Origin: Streptomyces sp. 7-21
GTDB lineage: Bacteria; Actinomycetota; Actinomycetes; Streptomycetales; Streptomycetaceae
NCBI RefSeq assembly: GCF_016741785.1
Contig: NZ_JAERRL010000003.1
Span: 310,001 to 374,000, forward strand
Length of the DNA: 64,000 nt
Direction: 5' to 3'
The position numbers were made by a program, and so were the translations under genes. The notes beneath the pieces were generated by a model that saw only the letters and a program-made list of their open reading frames with translations, was not told the origin of the DNA and searched no databases. Shown here piece after piece: positions 46,220 through 54,680 of the stretch (positions are counted from its first letter, which is position 1; each line of letters starts with the position of its first letter).

Positions 46220-47131
46220 CTAGCGCGGGTAGCTCTCGCGGATCAGGACCTCCCCCGACGAGGAGGGGGAGGTCCGCACGCAGTCCGCGTCCACGACGTA
46301 GGCGTCCACCCGGTTGGGGTCCGCGGCGTGCGGGAGGACGACAAGGTAGGCGGTGCGTCCCGCGAAGTAGTCCTCCGCGGCGGCCAGCGGCGCCTCGTGC
46401 CGGTCGATGGCGGCGCGTACGCACAGCGGCAGGCTCGCCTGGAGGGGTTCTGCCGAGGACGCTGCTCCGCCGTCCCCGGCTTCGTCGCCCTCGTTGGAGT
46501 TGGAGGAACGGCTCTCGTTCTCCTCCGGCGGGGTCATCTCCGGGGACTCCTCCGCCGGGGATTCCGGCGGCGAGCCGGAGCCGTCGGAGAAGAGGCCGGG
46601 ACCGGTGGCTCCGGCCTCCTCGCTCTCCGCGAGAAGCTCCCTGACCTGGCCTTCCAGCTCGTCCTCGGACCCTTCGGGGATATGGCTGGTCTGCGCGTGA
46701 TCCTGTACGGCGCCCGTTGTCGTGCCGCCGTCGCCCGTGCCCGCGCTGCTGAGGAGGGCGCTGCCGACGGCCAGTGCGACGACCGCGCCCGCGGCGGCCA
46801 GGCCCAGCCGCGGCCACCGGTGCGGCGGGCCGGGCGGCGCCGCGGTTTCACGTGAAACGGGGACGCCGGGGCGCGTCGCCTGTCGTGGCACCCGCTGCTG
46901 GTGCTGTTCCTCTGCCGCCAGAGCGGCATCGATGCGCAGGGCGACGTCGGGAGGCAGGGGAGGAACCGGAAGCTCGCCCAGCGCTCGCCGCACGCTGCGG
47001 AGGTCCCGCTCGATCCCGGCGCAGGAGTCGCAGGAGTCCAGATGGCGGCGCACCCGGCTCTCCTCCTCCGCGGGGAGTGAGTCTTCGCCCAGTGCCGCGA
47101 TCTCCTCGGGATCGGGATGGGGCTCTCTCAC
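46220..47131 (-). CDS. rsmA: anti-sigma factor of SigM (RsmA-like), zinc-associated
   Basis: This 303-residue membrane protein has a cytosolic zinc-associated anti-sigma domain with HLDSCDSCAG (His-x3-Cys-x2-Cys) near residues 31-40. One membrane helix lies near 108-130 (LGLAAAGAVVALAVGSALL). An acidic Ser/Glu/Pro-rich linker and a conserved extracellular C-terminal domain with two Cys (LPLCVRAAIDRHE, DADCVRTS) follow. It should bind and inhibit the sigma factor encoded just upstream. The GTG overlaps the sigM stop. A perfect parS lies inside its coding sequence, encoding VSRET just before the membrane helix. Confidence 0.88.
   Translation of the reverse strand: MREPHPDPEEIAALGEDSLPAEEESRVRRHLDSCDSCAGIERDLRSVRRALGELPVPPLPPDVALRIDAALAAEEQHQQRVPRQATRPGVPVSRETAAPPGPPHRWPRLGLAAAGAVVALAVGSALLSSAGTGDGGTTTGAVQDHAQTSHIPEGSEDELEGQVRELLAESEEAGATGPGLFSDGSGSPPESPAEESPEMTPPEENESRSSNSNEGDEAGDGGAASSAEPLQASLPLCVRAAIDRHEAPLAAAEDYFAGRTAYLVVLPHAADPNRVDAYVVDADCVRTSPSSSGEVLIRESYPR
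46845..46858. promoter_or_regulatory. parS: parS site 4, within rsmA
   Basis: A perfect GTTTCACGTGAAAC sits inside the anti-sigma gene, read as V-S-R-E-T on the leftward coding strand. Confidence 0.95.
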
Positions 47132-47832
47132 CTGGTGGTACCTCCGTCCCTGGTCGTCCCGGCGTCGTGCGGACCTCTCGGTGATGGGACGGATGCGCCG
47201 GATGCCCGGTTCCCGGGCGGCGGTGTGAGGTCGTCCGCAAGAGGGTCGCGCCGGGGGTGCAGATGCTGCACCAGGGACAGCAGCCGGGCACGGCCGCGCG
47301 CGCAGCGGCTTTTGACCGTCCCCACCGGAATCCGCAGGATACGGGCAGCCTCGGCGACCGGGTAGCCCTGCATGTCTACGAGAACGAGGGCGGCGCGCTG
47401 CTCCACGGGCAGCTCGTTCAGGGCCGTCTCCAGCTCCCGGCGCAGGTCCTGGCGCTCGGCTGGAGCGGCGGCGGACTCGTGCGGCTCCATGAGCGTTTCC
47501 AGGCGCTCGGGCTCGGGGATGGGCGCGGTGCGGCGGCTGCGGGCCCGGCGCGCCCGGTCGAGACAGGCGTTAACGGTGATCCGGTGCAGCCAGGTGGTGA
47601 CGGCCGCCTCGCCGCGGAAGGTGTGCGCGGCGCGGTAGGCGGAGACGAACGCGTCTTGCAGCGCGTCGGCCGCCTCCTCCGGATCGCCGAGCGTTCTCAG
47701 CGCGACGGACCACAGCCGGTCGCGGTGGCGCCGGACGATCTCGGAGAAGGCGTCGGGGTCGCCGTCGGCGTGCCGTGCGAGCAGCTCTCGGTCGGTGGCG
47801 ACGGCGGGTCCGCCTGGGGCCTGTCGGACCAC
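47128..47832 (-). CDS. sigM: ECF RNA polymerase sigma factor SigM
   Basis: This 234-residue ECF sigma has region 2 at about residues 15-90 (DAFSEIVRRHRDRLWSVALRTLGDPEEAADALQDAFVSAYR, then TWLHRITVNACLDRARR) and region 4 at about 140-190 (LNELPVEQRAALVLVDMQGYPVAEAARILRIPVGTVKSRCARGRARL). A Pro/Arg-rich tail of about 35 residues ends it. GTG at 47832 follows GGGAGGAGG. By position (murJ, sigM, anti-sigma, trxB, trxA) it corresponds to mycobacterial SigM. Only 37 bp separate it from the upstream pseudokinase gene, so the two are probably cotranscribed. Confidence 0.92.
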   Translation of the reverse strand: MVRQAPGGPAVATDRELLARHADGDPDAFSEIVRRHRDRLWSVALRTLGDPEEAADALQDAFVSAYRAAHTFRGEAAVTTWLHRITVNACLDRARRARSRRTAPIPEPERLETLMEPHESAAAPAERQDLRRELETALNELPVEQRAALVLVDMQGYPVAEAARILRIPVGTVKSRCARGRARLLSLVQHLHPRRDPLADDLTPPPGNRASGASVPSPRGPHDAGTTRDGGTTR

Positions 47833-47869
47833 GGCAAACCTCCTCCCCTCTTCCCCGGCCGGCCGGGTG

Positions 47870-49510
47870 TCACCGGAAAACGCCGATGTCGGTGATGCGG
47901 CCACGGTAGTTGCCGTCGTCTCCCTGGGGGAGTTCGGTGAGCCACACGAGAACGAACCGCGTCTCGACCGGTTCTCCCGCGTCGAGCGTGAGGTCCTCGC
48001 CGGTGGCCTGGTCGAGACGGGTGTAGGCGTCGAGGGACGCCGGTGCGCTCGTCGCGTCGGAGGCGGCGGCGCGGAACTCGACCTGCGTCTCGCCGATCGC
48101 GGACACCGACAGGGAGCGGATCTCCTGCGGCTCGCCGAGATCGAGGATGAGGCCGACCCCGGGCTTGAGGTTGCCGAAAGAAGGCCCGTAGTAGTTCTCC
48201 GTGTGCCAGGACGTGTCCGGGTCGCCGTCGATGGCGTAGGACGCCGCCTCGGAGTTCTCCTCGTTGACCGGCGAGCCCTCGGGGTCGAACGACGAGACCG
48301 CCGCGATGCTGACGGGCTCGGGCGGCGGCGGCTCCTCGCTGGTGTCCGGGGGCGGGGCACTGGTTTCGGTCGACTCGGGCGCGGACTCGCCGTTGTGCAG
48401 CACGTCGGCGAGCTGCCAGCTGCCGAGCCCGAGCGCGACGATGAGAAGCGCGGAGACACCCCACTTCAGCGCGGTGCCGGTGCGGCCAGGGAGCGCCGGC
48501 GGACCGCTGGAGGCGGTGCCGCGCCCGGGTGCGGCGGGCCGCTGCGGGTTCCCGTAGGCCGCGGGAAGCTGCGTCGGCGTCGGATCGGACGGCGGGATGC
48601 GAGGAAGCTTGGCGAGTTCCTCGGCGAGCTCGGCCGGGGAGGTGCACGGCGGGCTCTGGCTGGCCGCGGTGGCACCGTCGTTGACGAGGGCGCGCATGGC
48701 CAGCTCCGAGAGCCCGCGGTGGACCCCCGCCCGCACCTGCTCGGGCGTGGCCAGGGCGTCGCGGCCCTTGCCGAGACCGACGACCCCGCGCAGCCCGTGG
48801 GCGCCCTCCGGGTACGGCCAGCGCTGCGTGAGAGCGGCGTACAGCAGCGCGCCGATGGCCTCGGTGTCGGTGCGCTCGGGGGCGGGGGAGGTGATGCCGC
48901 GCAGGGCCGCGTCGACGGCGAGACCGCGGATGCGGTACTGGCTCGGCCCGGTGCGCAGCACGGTGGCGGGGGTGAGCCTGAGGTGCGCCAGCCCTTCGCG
49001 GTGGGCAGCGGCGAGAGCCTGGGAGACCTGGCTGGCGAGCTGGAACGCCTCGTACGCGTCGAGCGGTCCCGACTGCAGCAGGGTGCTCAGCGGCGTGGCG
49101 CCGGGGAGCCACTCGTGGATGATGTGGACCTGGTCGTTCTGCTCGACGGCGTCGAGGACCTGCACGAACCGCGGGTCGCCGAGCAGCGCGGAAGAGCGGG
49201 CCGCCGCCAGCACGGCCGGGGCCCGTTCGTGGTCCGCGGGCAGCACGTGGACGCCCACGGCCCGCCGCAGCTTCTCGTCCACCGCACGCCAGCTGCTGAA
49301 CCCGTCCAGCCGGGTGATGCACTCCTCCAGGCGGTACCGCTTAGCGAGGCGATGACCGCTGTGGAGTTCGGGCGGCCGGGGCGAGACGGTGTCCGCCGCC
49401 GCCCCCTTGGCGGGCGCGGCCGTAGGCGCCGCCGCCGTGTCCGCAACGGACGTCTCACGGGCCGTCGCGGGACGTTGTGGAGGGCTTGTCGCCGTGCTCC
49501 GTTCCGCCAC
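47870..49510 (-). CDS. transmembrane pseudokinase with C-terminal discoidin-like domain
   Basis: This 546-residue protein has a kinase-like domain at about 55-300 that lacks catalytic residues: the HRDxKPxN loop is HLRLTPATVL and the DFG region is RGLAVDAAL, with no glycine-rich loop (ECITRLDGFSSWRAV). A membrane helix lies near 349-370. The extracellular part (about 395-546; ASYAIDGDPDTSWHTE, VGLILDLGEPQEIRSLSV, RFVLVWLTELP) resembles an F5/8C (discoidin) carbohydrate-binding fold. In mycobacteria one polypeptide (Rv3910) fuses MurJ to such a pseudokinase and extracellular domain; here they are separate genes 146 bp apart. FhaA is its expected partner, recognising a phosphorylated site. Confidence 0.85.
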   Translation of the reverse strand: MAERSTATSPPQRPATARETSVADTAAAPTAAPAKGAAADTVSPRPPELHSGHRLAKRYRLEECITRLDGFSSWRAVDEKLRRAVGVHVLPADHERAPAVLAAARSSALLGDPRFVQVLDAVEQNDQVHIIHEWLPGATPLSTLLQSGPLDAYEAFQLASQVSQALAAAHREGLAHLRLTPATVLRTGPSQYRIRGLAVDAALRGITSPAPERTDTEAIGALLYAALTQRWPYPEGAHGLRGVVGLGKGRDALATPEQVRAGVHRGLSELAMRALVNDGATAASQSPPCTSPAELAEELAKLPRIPPSDPTPTQLPAAYGNPQRPAAPGRGTASSGPPALPGRTGTALKWGVSALLIVALGLGSWQLADVLHNGESAPESTETSAPPPDTSEEPPPPEPVSIAAVSSFDPEGSPVNEENSEAASYAIDGDPDTSWHTENYYGPSFGNLKPGVGLILDLGEPQEIRSLSVSAIGETQVEFRAAASDATSAPASLDAYTRLDQATGEDLTLDAGEPVETRFVLVWLTELPQGDDGNYRGRITDIGVFR

Positions 49511-49656
49511 CGTCGTTTCCGCCTCCCCGGATCGGCTGTCGGGTGGTGCCTCTGCCAGATTTCATTGTGCCGTTAGTCCGTCACCCTGCACGACTTGTGA
49601 GTACGAGCGGAGGTTGTACGGCGGCCCCCGGGCGAGGGGTGCCGCCGCGGACGGGA

Positions 49657-52209
49657 TCAGCGGCCGAGGCGGGCCCTGACCATACTGATCAGCGAGGTGA
49701 GTTCCTCGATGCGCATGCGGCGCGCCGCCAGGTAGAAGACGGCCAGCAGCAGCAGGCCGCCGGAGGCCAGGGCCGCGAACGAGCCGACGAGCCCTTCCCC
49801 GAGCGCCCCGAGCACGGCGTAGCCGACGGCGCCGCCGACGAGCGCGGCAGGGATCGACGCCCCGATGAGCCGGACGTAGGTGCGGACGACACGGGCGCCG
49901 TCGAGGTCGCTGCGCAGGCGGCGGCGCAGGCGGCGCCAGGCGACGCGGACGCCGATGGCGTAGGCGATGCCGTAGCTGAAGGCGATGCCCGCGACGATCC
50001 AGCGGTCGGGGAGCGTGACGAAGCAGAGCGCCGACAGCAGGATCCAGGTGCCGGAGACGATGACCGTGTTGGAGAACGGGGTGCGGGTGTCCTCGTAGGC
50101 GTAGAACGCGCGCAGCACCACGTACTGGGCCGAGTAGGGGATCAGCCCCAGACCGAAGGCCATGAGGATGTACCCGAAGGAGCGTGCGCCCTCCTCGCCG
50201 GCGGAGCCGAACAGCAGGGTGCACATCGGGACGCCGAGCGCGACGAAGGCGAACGCGAGCGGCACGATGGCGACGGCGGAGGTACGCAGGCCCTGGGAGA
50301 GGTCATCGCGCACGGCTGCGGTGTCGCCGTCGGCGGCCGACCGGGACAGGCGGGGCAGCAGCGCCGCCATGACGGAGACCGTGATGATGGCCTGCGGCAT
50401 CTGCCAGATGAGCAGCGCGCTGCTGTAGGCGATGTACCCGGCGCCGGTGTGTCCGGACTCCTCGGCGTTCTGCCCGGCCCAGGTGGCGAACTGGGTGATG
50501 ATGATCAGGCCGATCTGGTTGGCCAGGACAAACAGAACGGTCCACTTGGCGAGGCGGGCGGCCTTGCCCATGCCGTGGCCGCGCCAGTCGAACCGGGGAC
50601 GGAGCCGGAAGCCAGCGGCGCGCAGGTAGGGCACCATCGCGAGGGCCTGGACGGTGAGGCCCAGCAGGGTACCGACGCCGAGCAGCCTGACGCCCTCGGG
50701 GGTGATGGTGCCGACCGTGAGGCCCGAGGAGCGCTGCGTGCCGTAGACCCACAGGAACATCCCGAAGGTGAAGATCACCACGATGTTGTTCAGGACGGGC
50801 GTCCACATCATCGGGCCGAAGCGGTCGCGGGCGTTGAGCACCTGGCCGAGGACGACGTGGATGCCCATGAAGAAGATCGTGGGCAGGCAGTAGCGGGCGA
50901 AGGTCACCGCGACATCGTTCGCCTGCTCGTCCCCGGCGATCGCGGGCGACATCATCTTCACCAGCAGCGGGGCCGCGAAGAACGCGACGATGACGAGGGC
51001 GCCGAGGACGGCCGTGACGAGGGTGAGGAGCCGGTTGGCGTACGCCTCGCCGCCGTCGTCGTCGTTCTTCATCGCCCGCACGAGCTGGGGGACGAAGACC
51101 GAGTTCAGGCCGCCGCCGATGGTCAGCATATAGATCATGTTCGGCAGCGCCCAGGCGACGGTGTAGGTGTCGCCGAGGACGGCGGCGCCCAGGGCGGCGA
51201 CGATGACCAGCTGCCGGATAAAGCCGGTGGCGCGGGAGACCAGCGTGCCTGCGGCCATCACGGCGCTGGACTTGAGCAGGCTGGCGGCCTTGCCCGGGCG
51301 CCGTCCGGCGGCGGGCGCGGGCTGGGTGCGTGCCGCGGGCTCCTCGGGCTGCGGCGGTGGCTCCTGGTCGCGCGGGGGGGCCGCGGGGTAGTCGGGCGGG
51401 GGCGTGGGATACGGCTGCTCGGGCGGGGTGTAGCGCCGGGGGCCGGTGTGCTGGTCGCGGAAGAGATAGGCGAAGGCGTCGTCTGTCTCCTGCTGCTGGC
51501 CGTACTCGGCGCCGGGAGCGGCCTGCGGGTCCGGCGCGGCGGGGGGCGGGCCGGACCCGTCGTACCCGCCGTAGGCGCCCTCGTCGTAGGGCTGCTGCGC
51601 CCACTGCTGCGGCTCGCCGTACGGGCCGGGGGCGGGCTGCGGCGGGTAGGGCTCCTGCGCGTACGGCTGCTGCGGGTTCCGCGGCTGCTGCGAAGACTGC
51701 TGGTAGTGCTGCTGGTGCGGGTTCCGCGGCGGGTGGGGTTCCTGGGGGTAGCCGGAGTCCGCGGGGTACGGCTGGGTGTGCGGGTACCGCTGGCCGGAGA
51801 CGTGCCGCGGGTCCTGCGGCGGGCGGTAGGGGCCCGGGGCCTGCTGCTGGTAGAGCTGCGGGTCCTGCGGCGGCTGCGGCGGCTGCGGCGGCTGCGGCGG
51901 CTGCTGGTAGTGCTGCCGGTGCTGGCCGTACCGCGGATCGTGGTGGTATGGCGGAGGCGCCGCCTGCTGCGGCGGCTGGGCCTCCTGGTCGTAGAACGAG
52001 TCCGCGGGCTGGTGACCGGCGTGCTGGTACGGGTCGTACGGCGGGTGCGGCTGCGCGTACGGGTGGTGAGGGGCCCCGGGCGCGGGGTAGGGCTCCCAGT
52101 AGTCATCCGGCTGCTCGGGCTGGCCTTGCTGCCCCGGCGGATCGGGGTGCCAGCCGTGATCGCCGCCACCGGGCGCCTGGCCGCGTTCACGGTCATACGG
52201 CGCTTGCAT
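49657..52209 (-). CDS. murJ: lipid II flippase MurJ with long Pro/Gln/Tyr-rich N-terminus
   Basis: This 850-residue protein is a MurJ/MviN flippase that exports lipid II. The first 310 residues are a low-complexity cytosolic region rich in Pro, Gln, Tyr and Gly, with PQPPQPPQP repeats. The core begins at LLKSSAVMAAGTLVSRATGFIRQLV and has about 14 membrane helices including GGGLNSVFVPQLVRA and VLNNIVVIFTFGMFLWV. The ATG at 52209 follows a weak site. It lies 50 bp after the DUF6049 gene. The N-terminal extension makes it much longer than the 500-540 residues of MurJ in Gram-negatives. Confidence 0.94.
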   Translation of the reverse strand: MQAPYDRERGQAPGGGDHGWHPDPPGQQGQPEQPDDYWEPYPAPGAPHHPYAQPHPPYDPYQHAGHQPADSFYDQEAQPPQQAAPPPYHHDPRYGQHRQHYQQPPQPPQPPQPPQDPQLYQQQAPGPYRPPQDPRHVSGQRYPHTQPYPADSGYPQEPHPPRNPHQQHYQQSSQQPRNPQQPYAQEPYPPQPAPGPYGEPQQWAQQPYDEGAYGGYDGSGPPPAAPDPQAAPGAEYGQQQETDDAFAYLFRDQHTGPRRYTPPEQPYPTPPPDYPAAPPRDQEPPPQPEEPAARTQPAPAAGRRPGKAASLLKSSAVMAAGTLVSRATGFIRQLVIVAALGAAVLGDTYTVAWALPNMIYMLTIGGGLNSVFVPQLVRAMKNDDDGGEAYANRLLTLVTAVLGALVIVAFFAAPLLVKMMSPAIAGDEQANDVAVTFARYCLPTIFFMGIHVVLGQVLNARDRFGPMMWTPVLNNIVVIFTFGMFLWVYGTQRSSGLTVGTITPEGVRLLGVGTLLGLTVQALAMVPYLRAAGFRLRPRFDWRGHGMGKAARLAKWTVLFVLANQIGLIIITQFATWAGQNAEESGHTGAGYIAYSSALLIWQMPQAIITVSVMAALLPRLSRSAADGDTAAVRDDLSQGLRTSAVAIVPLAFAFVALGVPMCTLLFGSAGEEGARSFGYILMAFGLGLIPYSAQYVVLRAFYAYEDTRTPFSNTVIVSGTWILLSALCFVTLPDRWIVAGIAFSYGIAYAIGVRVAWRRLRRRLRSDLDGARVVRTYVRLIGASIPAALVGGAVGYAVLGALGEGLVGSFAALASGGLLLLAVFYLAARRMRIEELTSLISMVRARLGR

Positions 52210-52259
52210 CGCTACCCCACTTCGAAATTCACGGGCCCTTCACCGGCCTGATGACTGCC

Positions 52260-54542
52260 TCAGTCGTCGAGGTCAAGCCTCTCACTACCAGCCGCGGGGC
52301 CGCTGCCCTGCGGACCGGTGTCGGAGCCGCTTTCCTCGCCGGAGACGGTCTCATCCGGCGCGGCCGTGGCGGCGCGCCGGGCGGCGCGCTTGCGCTGTGT
52401 GTACATCCGGATCCCCGCCAGGACGACGAGGAGCAGACCGCCGGCGATGACCATCAGCACCGCCGAGGTGATGGAGGTGACGTTCGCCTGGAACTGCATC
52501 GGGTCGCCGTAGCGCTTGCCGTCAGCGGTGTAGAGCTGGGCGACCAGGGTGGTGCGGCCGTTGGCCCGGGAGGTGGCGGAGAACTTCACGGACTGGCTGT
52601 GCCCGCCGTTGACCCTCACCTCCTGTTCGTCCCCGACCTCCAGGCCGAGGCTGCGGCTGGACTCCAGGCGCAGCTCCAGGTTGTGCACGTCCTGGACGAG
52701 GTTGTTCTGGACGGTGATGGGGATCGTCGCGCTGCGTCCCGACAGCGTGATCGGGGACTTCTGGATGAGGTGCACCTGCTCGGTGAGGGCGATGAGGTCT
52801 TCCTGGAGCTCCTCGCGGTACTCCTCGCCGGCCTCCTCGTCGCCGCGCCAGGAGGTGGACATCTCGCGGCGGATCGCGTTGCCGTAGGGCACGGTCACGC
52901 GGTCCTGGCGGGTGAGGATGACGGCGAAGTCGTCGAGCGTGCGCTGCGTCTCCCGCATCTGGTGAAAGGCGCTCGTCGGCAGCTCCTGGGAGCGGAGCCG
53001 CTCGGGGTAGGCGGAGGCCGGAGGCACCTGCTGGTTGGCGCGGGGGTCGGGTTCGGCCCGGGCGGCCTCCGAGAGGCCGGTGAACTCCACCCAGCCGGCG
53101 TCGTCGCTGAGGGCCTGGAGAGCCGCTGCCATGGCGCGGGCCTGCGCGGTGGTGGGCATGCGCTGCGGCGCCAGCACGATGCTGCGCTGGTTGGCGGGCT
53201 CCTGGAGCGTGATGGCCAGGGTCTGCGCCAGCAGCTGCTGCTGGGCCTGCAAAGCGGCCGCGGTCCTGGTCATGTCGCCCTCGAAGAGGGTGGACAGCCC
53301 GGCATCGGCGACGAGCGCGGAGATGCCGCCGCCGATGGGCCGCGCGGCGGTGAGCGTGGCGTTCTCGCCTGCGGCGGGGCGGAGGCTGTCGCTGCGGGCG
53401 ATGATGTTGGTGGCTCCGGCCGAGGTGGCCACGGACACGATGCTTGGGTCGATGGCGCCCTCGACGGGCCAGGCGAAATCGGTGCTCGGCTCGACGCCGA
53501 TGGTGGTCTCCACGGTGACGGCGGCCAGGTCCGTGGCGGTCCGCAGCTGCCCGAGGGAGCCCGGGACGTCCCGGCCCTGGTGGGCGAGGGAGGCGAGGTC
53601 CGGGTCGCCGAACGGGAGGGCGACAACCTCGTCGCCCTCCACGGCCTCCCGCAGGGCGCCGAGCCAGGCGCGGGCCTCGTCCTGTCCGTGCCCGGCCTCC
53701 AGGCCGTCGTCGGTGTAGACCTGGTAGTCCTCGGTCATGGCGTCGACCGAGGCGAGCAGATCGGGGTCGATGACCCAGGTGACGGGCAGGTCAGCGCCCA
53801 AGGCCACCATCTCGTGGAGGCGTCCCCCAGGGGAGATCTCCTCCAGCAGCGCCTCGTCGCGGAACGCCGGGGTCTGCTCGACGTCCGAGCCGGTCTGGGC
53901 CGTCAGGTGGGGCGTGGAGATCAGCGGCCACAGGATGGTGAGCTGGGTGGTCTCGGTGCTGCCGGGGTCCGGCTGCCAGGGCAGGACGGTGCGCCCGGCG
54001 CCGAGGATCTGGTCCCCCCACTGCTCGGCCTCGGTCTGGCCGGTCAGCGTCACGCCGATCTGGTAGACGCCGTCCTCGCCGAGGGAGAGCTCGGAGACGG
54101 GCACCTGAAGCTCGAAGGTGGTGGACATGCCGGGACCGAGCCGCTCGATCTGCTGGCCGTGGCCGGTGATCAGGCCCCCGTCGAGGGAGATGTCGAAGCC
54201 GGTGCGGGTCGCGGCGTCCTCGATGGCGTTCCGCGTGGTGAGCGGCACGCCGAGACGGGGATCGAGGGTGCTGTCGATGATCGGCGAGTCGCCCTCGTTG
54301 GTGATGGTGCCGCGGATGGTGAGGGTGTCGTCCGGGACGGCCGGGCTGACCTCCGTGATGGACACGGTGGCGGTGCGGTTGCCGGTGCCGGTCTCTTCGG
54401 CCGGGACGCGGGACGGAACATCGGCCGCGCTGGCCGGCACGGGGCTCAGGAGGGAGAGGGCCAGGCCGGCCGTCAGCGCGGATACCAGCCTCCGGCGCCG
54501 GACCGGACGGGCGCTCCCGATCGTCCCCGCCACGTCTGCCAC
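52260..54542 (-). CDS. DUF6049 family secreted, membrane-anchored protein
   Basis: This 760-residue protein has a signal peptide (RRRRLVSALTAGLALSLLSPVPASA, cleaved near residue 40), a large extracytoplasmic region and a C-terminal helix near 698-718 (AVLMVIAGGLLLVVLAGIRMY) followed by a basic/acidic tail. I recognise the DUF6049 family, the equivalent of mycobacterial Rv3909, which always precedes murJ in actinobacteria. The immunoglobulin-like beta-strand pattern near 590-680 (ITLSGRSATIPITVQNNL) is inferred. Function unknown; its context suggests cell-envelope assembly. GTG start. Confidence 0.85.
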   Translation of the reverse strand: MADVAGTIGSARPVRRRRLVSALTAGLALSLLSPVPASAADVPSRVPAEETGTGNRTATVSITEVSPAVPDDTLTIRGTITNEGDSPIIDSTLDPRLGVPLTTRNAIEDAATRTGFDISLDGGLITGHGQQIERLGPGMSTTFELQVPVSELSLGEDGVYQIGVTLTGQTEAEQWGDQILGAGRTVLPWQPDPGSTETTQLTILWPLISTPHLTAQTGSDVEQTPAFRDEALLEEISPGGRLHEMVALGADLPVTWVIDPDLLASVDAMTEDYQVYTDDGLEAGHGQDEARAWLGALREAVEGDEVVALPFGDPDLASLAHQGRDVPGSLGQLRTATDLAAVTVETTIGVEPSTDFAWPVEGAIDPSIVSVATSAGATNIIARSDSLRPAAGENATLTAARPIGGGISALVADAGLSTLFEGDMTRTAAALQAQQQLLAQTLAITLQEPANQRSIVLAPQRMPTTAQARAMAAALQALSDDAGWVEFTGLSEAARAEPDPRANQQVPPASAYPERLRSQELPTSAFHQMRETQRTLDDFAVILTRQDRVTVPYGNAIRREMSTSWRGDEEAGEEYREELQEDLIALTEQVHLIQKSPITLSGRSATIPITVQNNLVQDVHNLELRLESSRSLGLEVGDEQEVRVNGGHSQSVKFSATSRANGRTTLVAQLYTADGKRYGDPMQFQANVTSITSAVLMVIAGGLLLVVLAGIRMYTQRKRAARRAATAAPDETVSGEESGSDTGPQGSGPAAGSERLDLDD

Positions 54543-54680
54543 GCCACAAGCCCCGTTCCGTCATCCGCGGTCATCGGCCAACCAGCCGCCATGGTAACGA
54601 GGATGGGGGTGAGAGGGTGCCGCCCCCGGACCGACCGGGGGGAGGACCGCCGGGGCCGGCGCCACGTACGCTGTGCTGTT

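Noticed and set aside
51860..51910. CTGCGGCGG-type DNA tandem repeat
   Set aside because: It is simply the coding sequence for the Pro-Gln repeat of the MurJ N-terminus; no separate element is needed.
51330..54680. Very long rightward open frame continuing into pcnA (over 1100 extra codons)
   Set aside because: It is antisense to murJ and the DUF6049 gene and consists of low-complexity Gly/Arg/Ala residues; the conserved protein begins at 54681. Long antisense frames are expected at this GC content.
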